NCBI RefSeq assembly: GCF_014656195.1
Contig: NZ_BNBY01000001.1
Coordinates: forward strand, 705,453-769,452
DNA from: Kitasatospora xanthocidica
Lineage (GTDB): Bacteria > Actinomycetota > Actinomycetes > Streptomycetales > Streptomycetaceae
Reading direction: 5' to 3'
Length of the DNA: 64,000 nt
Shown: positions 25,427 through 32,438 of the stretch, piece after piece
Layout of the letters: the number at the start of each line of letters is the position of its first letter
Numbering within the stretch: the first letter of the stretch is position 1
The notes under the pieces: model-generated
Database searches by the model: none
The model's input: only the letters and a program-made list of their open reading frames with translations
What the model was told of the DNA's origin: nothing
Position numbers and translations under genes: made by a program

Positions 25427-26247
25427 GGGCCGCGGACGTGACCTCGCTGCGGGAGAAGGCCCTGCTGCTCCGGGAACTGCACCGCCCGGGCGATCCGCTG
25501 GTGCTCGCCAACGTGTGGGACGCGGCGAGCGCCCGTCTGGTGGCGGCCGCCGGGGCGCGGGCGGTGGCCACGGCCAGCGCGAGCGTCTGCTGGTCGCTCG
25601 GCAGTCCGGACGGCGGCGGCGTCGACCGCGAGGAGGTGCTGGCCCGGACCGCCGGGGTGGTCCGGTCGGTGGACCTGCCGGTCACCGCCGATCTGGAGGA
25701 CGGCTACGCGGCGACCGCGGCCGGGGTCGGCGAGACCGTCACCGCGCTGCTCGCCACCGGTGCCGTCGGGGTGAACCTGGAGGACGGCGGACGCCCCGTG
25801 GCGGAGGCCGCCGAGCGGATCGCGGCGGCGCGGTCGGCGGCGGACGCGGCCGGTGTCCCGCTCTTCGTCAACGGGCGCACCGACGTGTTCCTGCTGGGCA
25901 CCGGCGCCCCGGAGGGCCGACTGGACGACGCGGTCGAGCGGCTGCGGGCGTACGTCGAGGCGGGTGCGGACGGCGTGTTCGTCCCCGGCGTGGCCGACCC
26001 GGAGACCGTCGCCGCCCTGGTCGCGGCCGTCCCGGCGCCGCTGAACGTGCTGGCCGGCCCGGGCTCGCTGTCGGTCGCCGAACTGGCGAAGCTCGGCGTG
26101 GGCCGGATCAGCCTCGGCCCCGGCCTGGCCAAGGCCGCGTACGCGGCGGTCCGCCGGGCCGCCGAGGAGGTCTACGCGAGCGGCACGTACACCGCCCTCG
26201 ACGGCGGGCTGACCTACCCGGAGCTCAACGGGCTCTTCACGGACTGA
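25423..26247 (+). CDS. Isocitrate lyase/PEP mutase superfamily protein
   Basis: 274 aa, a TIM barrel of the ICL/PEPM superfamily. VLANVWDAASARLVAAAGA is strand 1, ADLEDGYAA carries Mg-binding acidic residues, VNLEDG follows, and FVNGRTDVFLLG is the conserved NARTD-like motif. The cysteine motif of true isocitrate lyases (KKCGH) is absent, so this is a lyase or hydrolase of the 2-methylisocitrate lyase/oxaloacetate-hydrolase kind. The GTG start overlaps the preceding stop (GTGA); another GTG lies 15 bp later. Confidence 0.82.
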   Translation: MRAADVTSLREKALLLRELHRPGDPLVLANVWDAASARLVAAAGARAVATASASVCWSLGSPDGGGVDREEVLARTAGVVRSVDLPVTADLEDGYAATAAGVGETVTALLATGAVGVNLEDGGRPVAEAAERIAAARSAADAAGVPLFVNGRTDVFLLGTGAPEGRLDDAVERLRAYVEAGADGVFVPGVADPETVAALVAAVPAPLNVLAGPGSLSVAELAKLGVGRISLGPGLAKAAYAAVRRAAEEVYASGTYTALDGGLTYPELNGLFTD

Positions 26248-26311
26248 GCGGCACCGGCGCACCGGCGCACGGGCGGCCGGCCGTACGGGGGTCGGCCGGC
26301 CGCCCGGGCGC

Positions 26312-26530
26312 TCAGCCGAGGGCGCGGTCGATGGCGTTGGTCCTGCCGCAGTCGTCCACGTGGTCGCCGAGCGAGCCGCCGAGCACCGGCACCACCGCCA
26401 CCTCCTGGAAGCAGACGGCGGCGGCGGTGAGGCCCCAGCCGCGGGCCGGGGCGGTCCCGTCGGCGACCGCGGGCGCGGCCGACGCGGCCGACGCCACCAG
26501 GGCCAGGGCGAGGGCGAGCGGCGTGCGCAT
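26312..26530 (-). CDS. Small secreted protein with two cysteines
   Basis: 72 aa. The signal peptide MRTPLALALALVASAASAAP is clear. The mature peptide of about 48 aa has two cysteines, one in AAVCFQEVAVVPVLGG and one in HVDDCGRTNAID, so one disulfide is likely. This pattern is typical of small streptomycete cell-surface proteins distantly like rodlins, but I cannot name it. It follows the gene at 26536 by 5 bp in the same direction, so the two form an operon. Confidence 0.65.
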   Translation of the reverse strand: MRTPLALALALVASAASAAPAVADGTAPARGWGLTAAAVCFQEVAVVPVLGGSLGDHVDDCGRTNAIDRALG

Positions 26531-26535
26531 CCCGG

Positions 26536-26808
26536 TCAGCCGATCTGCCCGCTGAGCCCCGGGTGGCTCATCTGGTTGGTGCCGACGGCCTCGATCTCGT
26601 TGGCGGTGTGCCCGACCACCGGGAGCTTGCCCGCGGTCTGCAGGGCGAGGTCGGCGGGGGAGAGGTTGAGCCCGTCGGTCAGGCCGCCGGTGGCGTCCGG
26701 CGAGGCCGCCGTCTGGGTGGTGGCGGAGGCGGCCGGGGCGGCGAGGGCGAGGCCCGCCATGGTGAGGGCGGCCAGGGTGGCGAGCTTCTTCATGCCGTGG
26801 TTCTTCAT
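26536..26808 (-). CDS. Small secreted protein
   Basis: 90 aa. Signal peptide MKNHGMKKLATLAALTMAGL plus ALAAPAASA; the mature part (about 60 aa) is Ala/Thr/Gly-rich with no cysteine and contains LNLSPADLALQTAGKLPVVG. The ATG at 26808 is chosen because AGGAG lies upstream at good spacing; a second ATG 15 bp later sits in a duplicated ATG-AAG context. The two-gene layout (this protein, then the two-cysteine protein) suggests a joint surface role. Confidence 0.65.
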   Translation of the reverse strand: MKNHGMKKLATLAALTMAGLALAAPAASATTQTAASPDATGGLTDGLNLSPADLALQTAGKLPVVGHTANEIEAVGTNQMSHPGLSGQIG

Positions 26809-26900
26809 GCCGTGGCTCCTCGCGCCTTCGTTCGTGCGGTGCGTGCCGTGCGTGCCACGCGTGCCGTGGTTCGTCATGCACTGCCGAACGACCCGGCCGC

Positions 26901-26993
26901 CCTCAGGTCACCGGCCGGGTCCTACGGTCACCCTCAGGTCACCGGCCGGGTCCGACGGCCGCCCTCAGGTCACCGGCCGGGCCCGACGGTCAC
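26901..26993. repeat. 31-bp tandem repeat, three copies, at the 3' end of the P450 gene
   Basis: The units are 26901-26931, 26932-26962 and 26963-26993, each starting CCTCAGGTCACCGGCCGGG. The rightmost unit contains the last codons and stop codon (TCA on the plus strand at 26970-26972) of the P450 gene, so the array is a duplication of the gene end. Confidence 0.9.
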
Positions 26994-28220
26994 CCACAGG
27001 GTCCGCACGCTGTTGCTGACGAAGGACGCGATCGGCTCGTTCGTCCGCCCCTCGGCGAGGGCCAGCCCTGGGAAGCGCGTGAACAGGTGCCGCAGCGCCG
27101 TCTCGGCCTCCAGCCGGGCGAGCCCGGAGCCGAGGCAGAAGTGCGGGCCGTGGCCGAGCGACAGGTGCCGGTTGGGCTGCCGGGTGAGGTTGAAGCGGTC
27201 GGCGTCGGGGTGGTGTCCGCCGTCGCGGCCGGCCGCCGCGTACGAGGCCAGCAGGGCCTCGCCGCGCCGGATCACCACGTCGCCGACCTCGATGTCCTCG
27301 ATCGCGTAGCGCAGCGGGAACTGGCCGACCGGTGAGTCGTAGCGCAGCGTCTCCTCGACCACCGCCGACCACGGCTGCGCGCCGTCCAGGACGAGCCGCA
27401 GCTGGTCCGGGTGGGCGAGCAGGGCGCGGACGGCGTTGGTGATCAGGTTGAGCGTGGTCTCGTGGCCGGCGACCAGCATCAGCAGCAGGGTGCCGACCAG
27501 CTCGGCGTCGCTGAGCCGCTGCTGGCCGGGGTCGTGGCCGGACTCCTGGGCGGCGATCAGCGCGGTGGTCAGGTCGTCGCCGGGCCGGGCCCGCTTGGCG
27601 GCCACCACCGAGGCCAGCAGCGCGTTCAGGTCCCGCTGCGCGGCGACGGCCGCGGCCGGGGTGGCCGAACTGGAGACCAGGGTGTCGGAGAGCGCGTGCA
27701 GCTCGTCCTGCTGTTCCAGGGCGAGGCCGAGCAGTTCGCCGATCACCTGCATCGGCAGCGGGTAGGCGAAGTGCTCGCGGAGGTCGAACTCGCCGTCGAG
27801 CTCGGCGACCTCGTCGAGCAGCGCGACGGCCCTGGCCTCGATCGCGGGGGCCAGGTCGGCGATCCGGCGCGGGGTGAAGGCCTGGGAGACCAGTCCGCGC
27901 AGCCGCCGGTGGTCCTCGCCGTCGGCGGTGACCATGCCGGGGACGGCGATGAAGTTGGTCAGCGGCCAGCCCTCCGGGAGCCGCCCCTCCCGGAAGGTCG
28001 TCCACAGCCGGGCGTTCTTGCCGACGCGGGGGTCGGCCAGCAGCGCCTGGAGGGTGTCGTGGTGGGTTATCGCCCAGACCACCACCCCGCCAGGGAGCTC
28101 CACCAGGACCGCGGGGCCGGCCGCTCGGAGCCGGGCGTTCTCTCCGTGCTGGTCGCCTCCGAAGGGGTCGAGTCTGACGGGTTCGGGGCGGGCTCCTGCG
28201 GAGTCGACGGCGGTGTCCAT
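26970..28220 (-). CDS. Cytochrome P450 (CYP154-like), conservon-associated
   Basis: 416 aa. All P450 signatures are present: I-helix LMLVAGHETTLNLI, K-helix EETLR, the PERF-like DADRFNL and the haem loop LSLGHGPHFCLGSGLA with the cysteine ligand. Redox partners and substrate are not in the window. It lies at the end of a conservon (cvnA-B-C-D) together with a second P450, an arrangement known from S. coelicolor conservons with CYP157 and CYP154. The ATG at 28220 is inside the coding region of the upstream P450 gene, giving a 154-bp same-strand overlap; the N-terminal LDPFGGDQHGENARLR is typical, so the start is well supported. Confidence 0.88.
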   Translation of the reverse strand: MDTAVDSAGARPEPVRLDPFGGDQHGENARLRAAGPAVLVELPGGVVVWAITHHDTLQALLADPRVGKNARLWTTFREGRLPEGWPLTNFIAVPGMVTADGEDHRRLRGLVSQAFTPRRIADLAPAIEARAVALLDEVAELDGEFDLREHFAYPLPMQVIGELLGLALEQQDELHALSDTLVSSSATPAAAVAAQRDLNALLASVVAAKRARPGDDLTTALIAAQESGHDPGQQRLSDAELVGTLLLMLVAGHETTLNLITNAVRALLAHPDQLRLVLDGAQPWSAVVEETLRYDSPVGQFPLRYAIEDIEVGDVVIRRGEALLASYAAAGRDGGHHPDADRFNLTRQPNRHLSLGHGPHFCLGSGLARLEAETALRHLFTRFPGLALAEGRTNEPIASFVSNSVRTLWVTVGPGR

Positions 28221-29557
28221 GCGGGCCTCTCGGGGGCTGGCGGGCGGGGCGGGGTGAAGGCGCTGTAGAGCACCGGCAGGGCGGTCAGGGCCCGTGACCA
28301 CGGGGACGGCCGCCAGGTCAGTTCGCCCGGCGGGACGGCGAGTTGGAGGTCCGGCAGGCGGTGCAGCAGGGTCTCGACGGCGGTCTCGACGATGATCCGG
28401 GCCGGCTGCTGGGCCGGGCAGACGTGCCGGCCCGCGCCCCAGGCGAGGTGGGCCCGGTTGCCGCCGAGCGAGCCCTGGGCGGCGGCCGAGACGCCCTGGG
28501 CGGCCGGGTCGGCGTTGGCCGCGGCCAGGCCGAGGACCAGCATGTCGCCGGCGCTGATGTACTGGCCGCCGAGCACGGTGTCGCCGGTGGCCCAGCGGCC
28601 GGGGAAGTTCTGCGTCGGCGGGTCGCGCCAGAGCACTTCCTCCAGCGCGTCCGAGACGGTGAGCCGGCCGCCGGTGAGGGTGGCCCGGAAGCGCCGGTCG
28701 GTGAGCAGCAGCCGCAGGGTGTTGCCGGTCCAGTTGATCGAGGTCTCGTTGCCCGCGACCAGCAGCACCACCAGGTGGTGCACCGCCTCCTCGTCGGTCA
28801 GCCCGGCCGGGTGGGCGAGCAGCCAGGAGGTGAGGTCGGCGCTGGGCGCGGTCCGGCGGCGCCGGACCAGGTCGACCAGGATCCCCTGGAACTCGGCGCC
28901 GGCCCGCTGGGACTCCGCGCTGCTGTCCACGAAGTGGCTGATCAGCTGGACCAGCCGGGGCCCGGCCTCGACGGGGAGGCCGACCAGCTGGGTGAAGACC
29001 AGCAGGGGCAGCTGCCGGGCGTACCGGGCGATCAGGTCGGCGGTGCCGTCCGGCCCCCAGCTGTCGATCAGGCCGTTGGCGGCGGCCTCGGTGGTCTCGC
29101 GCAGCTGGTGGTGGTCGATCTGGGCGAGGGTGTCCGAGACGGCGGAGCGCAGCCGCTGGTGCTCGGCCCCGTCCAGGTTGAGCAGGGTCGGCCGCCAGGA
29201 GGTCATCGTGAGCAGCCGGGACTCGGCGGACAGCCGGCCCTCGGCGGGCACCCGCCAGCGGCGCGAGTCCTTGGAGAACAGGGCCTCGTTGCGGGTGAGT
29301 TCGAGCATCTCGGCGTAGCCGAGGACGAGCCAGGCCTCGACCCCGGGCTCCAGCTCGATCGGCGCGACCGGGCCGTGGCGTTCGCGCAGCCGGGCGTACA
29401 GGCCGTGCGGGTCCTCGGCGACGGCCGGTCCGTACAGCGGGGTCAGCGGTACGCCCACGGGCAGGCCGCCCGGCAGGCCGCCCGGCAGGCCGCCGGTCAG
29501 GCCGGCGCCGTGCGCGACCGGGCAGCCGGGGGCGGCGCCGGGTTCGGGGGCGGTCAT
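28067..29557 (-). CDS. Cytochrome P450 (CYP157-like) lacking the ExxR arginine
   Basis: 496 aa. The I-helix is VAGNETSINW and the haem loop LAWGAGRHVCPAQQPAR. The K-helix reads EEVLWRDPP: the universally conserved Arg of ExxR is replaced by Trp (E-V-L-W), as known for CYP157 (EQSLW in CYP157C1). The N terminus has a GGLPGGLPGGLP repeat. The last 60 or so residues are a Pro/Ser/Glu-rich tail that reads through the start of the downstream P450 gene. The ATG overlaps the cvnD stop (ATGA), so it is translationally coupled to the conservon. Confidence 0.85.
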   Translation of the reverse strand: MTAPEPGAAPGCPVAHGAGLTGGLPGGLPGGLPVGVPLTPLYGPAVAEDPHGLYARLRERHGPVAPIELEPGVEAWLVLGYAEMLELTRNEALFSKDSRRWRVPAEGRLSAESRLLTMTSWRPTLLNLDGAEHQRLRSAVSDTLAQIDHHQLRETTEAAANGLIDSWGPDGTADLIARYARQLPLLVFTQLVGLPVEAGPRLVQLISHFVDSSAESQRAGAEFQGILVDLVRRRRTAPSADLTSWLLAHPAGLTDEEAVHHLVVLLVAGNETSINWTGNTLRLLLTDRRFRATLTGGRLTVSDALEEVLWRDPPTQNFPGRWATGDTVLGGQYISAGDMLVLGLAAANADPAAQGVSAAAQGSLGGNRAHLAWGAGRHVCPAQQPARIIVETAVETLLHRLPDLQLAVPPGELTWRPSPWSRALTALPVLYSAFTPPRPPAPERPAWTPPSTPQEPAPNPSDSTPSEATSTERTPGSERPAPRSWWSSLAGWWSGR

Positions 29558-30198
29558 CCCTGCAGCTCCAGGATCGAGTTGCGGTGCAGGTGGTCGACGA
29601 AGTCGATCAGCAGGTCGTACGACTGCCGCCGGTCGCGCGCGTCGCAGAACAGGATCGGTACGTCCGGCAGCAGGTCCAGCGCCGAGCGCAACTCCTCCTC
29701 CGGGTAACTCGGGGTGTCCGGGAAGGTGTTGACCGCCACCGCGAACGGGATGCGCTGCTCCTCCAGGCGGCCGAGGACGTCGAAGCTCTCGTCCGGGCGG
29801 CGCAGGTCGACCATGGCGATGGCGCCGAGCGCGCCGCGCGACAGGTCGTCCCAGAGCGGCCAGAACCGCTGCTGCCCGGGCGTGCCGAACAGGTACAGCG
29901 CGAGCCGGGAGTTGAGCGTGATCCGGCCGAAGTCCAGCGCGACCGTGGTGGTCGTCTTGTCGCCGCGCCCGGTGAGGTCGTCGACGCCGCTGCTCGCGGC
30001 CGTCATGGTCTCCTCGGTGCGCAGCGGGGTGATCTCGCTCAACGACCCGACCAGGGTGGTCTTGCCGACCCCGAACGGTCCGGTGACCAGGATCTTGACC
30101 GCGCCCTGCACCGAGGACGGCAGGTACTGCGGCCCGGCGGCGGAACCGGCGGCCCCGGGGGCCTCGGCGGGGGCTTCAGCGGAGTTGGCGGAGGCCAA
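29554..30198 (-). CDS. cvnD: Conservon GTPase CvnD
   Basis: 214 aa Ras-like small GTPase of the conservon family. The P-loop GPFGVGKTTLVGSLSE is near residue 41, switch II LFGTPGQQRFW near 104, and the NKXD motif is altered (AVNTFPD), as is usual in CvnD. Conservon proteins form a membrane-linked complex resembling G-protein signalling, in which CvnD binds guanine nucleotides. The TTG start is required because cvnC ends just inside (23-bp overlap); an in-frame GTG closer to the P-loop is a less likely alternative. Confidence 0.9.
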   Translation of the reverse strand: MASANSAEAPAEAPGAAGSAAGPQYLPSSVQGAVKILVTGPFGVGKTTLVGSLSEITPLRTEETMTAASSGVDDLTGRGDKTTTTVALDFGRITLNSRLALYLFGTPGQQRFWPLWDDLSRGALGAIAMVDLRRPDESFDVLGRLEEQRIPFAVAVNTFPDTPSYPEEELRSALDLLPDVPILFCDARDRRQSYDLLIDFVDHLHRNSILELQG

Positions 30199-30523
30199 CG
30201 AGCACCTCTTCCAGGAGGGTTGCGGGCAGGCGTTCGGCCTGCGGGACGGGCGGGAGCACCTGCACGGCGCCGAGGTCCCACAGGTCCCCGACCAGCACCT
30301 TGACGACGCCGAGCGGCAGCCCCAGGTGGGCCGCCACCTCGGCGATGGACAGCAGGCTGTGGCAGAGCCCGAGGATGCGCCGGTGTTCCCGGTTCAGCAG
30401 GTCGTGCTCGGGCAGCTGCGGCGGGCCGGGTAACGCGCTGACCAGGCTCTCGACGGCCAGCTCGGTCCGGGTGGAGCGGCTGCGGCCACCCGTGATGACG
30501 TACGGCCGGACCGGCCCGCTCAC
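30176..30523 (-). CDS. cvnC: Conservon protein CvnC (DUF742)
   Basis: 115 aa. The DUF742 family shows VRPYVITGGRSRS near the N terminus and a winged-helix-like region SLLSIAEVAAHLGLPLGVVK followed by LLEEVLVGLRQLR. CvnC is one of the four conserved conservon proteins and interacts with the others at the membrane. The GTG start overlaps the cvnB stop by 4 bp. Confidence 0.9.
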   Translation of the reverse strand: MSGPVRPYVITGGRSRSTRTELAVESLVSALPGPPQLPEHDLLNREHRRILGLCHSLLSIAEVAAHLGLPLGVVKVLVGDLWDLGAVQVLPPVPQAERLPATLLEEVLVGLRQLR

Positions 30524-30933
30524 CGGTGGCCCCCCGCCGCGTGATCGACGCGCGGCGGGCTGGTGAGGTGGGTTCCGATCCGCTCGACGAGGACCTGCAT
30601 CTGGTAGGCGACCAGGCCGGCGTCCACCGCCTCGCCGGTCACCACCGCCAGGTGCGCCCCGGCGCCGGCGGCGACGATGAAGAGGTAGCCGCCGCCGTAC
30701 TCGATGATGATCTGGCGGGTGGCACTGCCCGGTCCGCCGAAGCCCGTCGCGACGCCGCGGGCCAGCGACTGCAGACCGGAGCAGGCGGCGGCGAGCCGTT
30801 CGGCGTCCTCGCGCGGGATGCCGGTGCTGCGGCCGATCTCCAGGCCGTCGTTGGAGACGACGACGGCGTGCTGCACCTGCGGGACGGCGATGATGTCGGC
30901 GAGCAGCCAGCCGAGATCAGGGGTGGTGGTCAT
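30520..30933 (-). CDS. cvnB: Conservon protein CvnB (roadblock/LC7)
   Basis: 137 aa, roadblock/LC7 fold: LGWLLADIIAVPQVQHAVVV, then DGLEIG, and QIIIEYGGGYLFIVAAGAGA. Such proteins regulate small GTPases as a MglB-like partner, here presumably CvnD. It lies 57 bp after cvnA. Confidence 0.9.
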   Translation of the reverse strand: MTTTPDLGWLLADIIAVPQVQHAVVVSNDGLEIGRSTGIPREDAERLAAACSGLQSLARGVATGFGGPGSATRQIIIEYGGGYLFIVAAGAGAHLAVVTGEAVDAGLVAYQMQVLVERIGTHLTSPPRVDHAAGGHR

Positions 30934-30990
30934 GGAACTCTCCGGAGCGCTGGGGAAGTCGGGGGAGACGGGGGAGGCGAGGGGGAGGCG

Positions 30991-32211
30991 TCAAGGGGTG
31001 CCGGGCGGCGTCTGGGTGCGGGCCCGGGCGGCCGACCGGCCACTGGCGGTCCCGGCCTGGAACATCGCCATGAACGCCTGCGCGTCCTGGGCCGAGCGGT
31101 ACGGCGGGACGGGCTGCGGCGGGGGAGCGGCGTGCTGGGCGGGGCGGTCGGCGCGGTCGCGCCGGTGGCTGCGGCGGGGCAGCGGCGGCGGGGTGGTGCC
31201 GCTGACCGGGGCCGGGCCGGGTGGCGGGGTCTCCACCAGGGGGTGACCGGCGGGGGAGACCGGCCGGGGATCGGGGGTGAACGCCCGGTCGTCGGGCCCG
31301 AGGCCGGGGACGGTGGGCGGCAGCGGCTCGGTGAGCAGCGCGTTCGGCAGCAGGACGACCACGCGCACACCGCCGTACGGTGAGGGCGCCGAGCTGAGGG
31401 TGACCCGGAAGCCGTACTGCTCGGCGAGCCGGCCGACGGCGGCCAGGCCCAGCTGCGGGACCTCGCCCAGCCGGGAGACCTCCAGGCTGCTGCCGCCGGC
31501 GAGTGCGGAGGCGGCCTTGGCGACGGCCTGCTCGGGCATGCCGACGCCGCCGTCGTCGATCTCGATGACGGCGCCGTTGTGCACCGGCATCAGGGTGACG
31601 AAGACCTGGGTGCTGGGCGGGGAGTAGCGGGTGGCGTTGTCCAGCAGTTCGGCGATCGCGTGGATCAGCGCCTCGGCGGCGGCGCCGACCACCGCGGTCT
31701 CGATCCGGCTGCGGACGACCACCCGCTGGAACGGCAGGATGCGCGACTGGGCGCCGCGGACGACGTCCTCCAGGGTGACCGGCTCCGGCCAGTGCCTCCC
31801 GGCCCGCGCGCCGCACAGCACGGCCAGGGTCTGGGCCAGCCGGGCCTGTTGGGCCGCCGCGTGGTCGGCCTTGAGCAGGCCTTCCAGCAGCGCCGGGTCG
31901 TCGTGGGTGCGTTCCATCTCGTCCAGCAGCGCCTGCTGGTCGTGGGCCATCACCAGGATCCGGCGGGCGACGCTGAGGAAGGCCCGCTGGGTGGAGGCGG
32001 TGAGCTCCTGTTCCTGCTGGACGGCGGCGAGTTCGGCGCCGCGGCGGCTCTGTTCGTGCAGGATCCGCTCGCCCGCGAGGTGCAGCTCGCGCTGGAGGCC
32101 GTCGGCCCGGCGGCGTTGGGTGACGGACACGGCGCGGTACCGCGCGGCGGCCACGAGGGCGAGGACGGCGAGTACGCCGGTTGCCGTTACGGACCACTGA
32201 GTCATCGTCAC
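30991..32211 (-). CDS. cvnA: Conservon sensor histidine kinase-like protein CvnA
   Basis: 406 aa. One N-terminal membrane segment (TATGVLAVLALVAAARY), then a coiled helical part and a HATPase domain with ALIHAIAELLDNATRYSPP (N box), EIDDGGVGMPE (G1) and LGLAAVGRLAEQYG. No clear phospho-acceptor histidine box is seen, as in other conservon CvnA proteins. The C-terminal 110 residues are Pro-rich and low complexity. On the minus strand a perfect TAGAAT -10 box ends 7 bp before the GTG at 32211, which fits a leaderless transcript and supports that start over the ATG two codons later. Confidence 0.88.
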   Translation of the reverse strand: MTMTQWSVTATGVLAVLALVAAARYRAVSVTQRRRADGLQRELHLAGERILHEQSRRGAELAAVQQEQELTASTQRAFLSVARRILVMAHDQQALLDEMERTHDDPALLEGLLKADHAAAQQARLAQTLAVLCGARAGRHWPEPVTLEDVVRGAQSRILPFQRVVVRSRIETAVVGAAAEALIHAIAELLDNATRYSPPSTQVFVTLMPVHNGAVIEIDDGGVGMPEQAVAKAASALAGGSSLEVSRLGEVPQLGLAAVGRLAEQYGFRVTLSSAPSPYGGVRVVVLLPNALLTEPLPPTVPGLGPDDRAFTPDPRPVSPAGHPLVETPPPGPAPVSGTTPPPLPRRSHRRDRADRPAQHAAPPPQPVPPYRSAQDAQAFMAMFQAGTASGRSAARARTQTPPGTP

Positions 32212-32218
32212 GCCGCGA

Positions 32219-32224
32219 ATTCTA
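32219..32224 (-). promoter_or_regulatory. -10 box of the conservon operon (leaderless start)
   Basis: TAGAAT at 32224-32219 on the minus strand lies 7 bp before the GTG at 32211. The -35 is weak (TTCACA with a 20-bp spacer). Confidence 0.45.
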
Positions 32225-32438
32225 GGGTGATGATCCTACGAAGGTGTGAACGGATCTCGCCAGGTGACCGGATCTCGTCAATATCCAGTCAATCCGGCCT
32301 CAATCCGGACTCGTTCGCCCTCGATCACCGCACCTGGCAGGGGTTCGGATCGCCGTCGCCCGGCCGGTGGTTCCAGGGTTCGGGCACACCTGATGGCCGG
32401 ATCCCACCTCGACATGTGTGAGACGTGTGCGCAAGGTG

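Noticed and set aside
26901..26993. CRISPR array.
   Set aside because: Units are contiguous with no spacers and derive from the neighbouring gene end.
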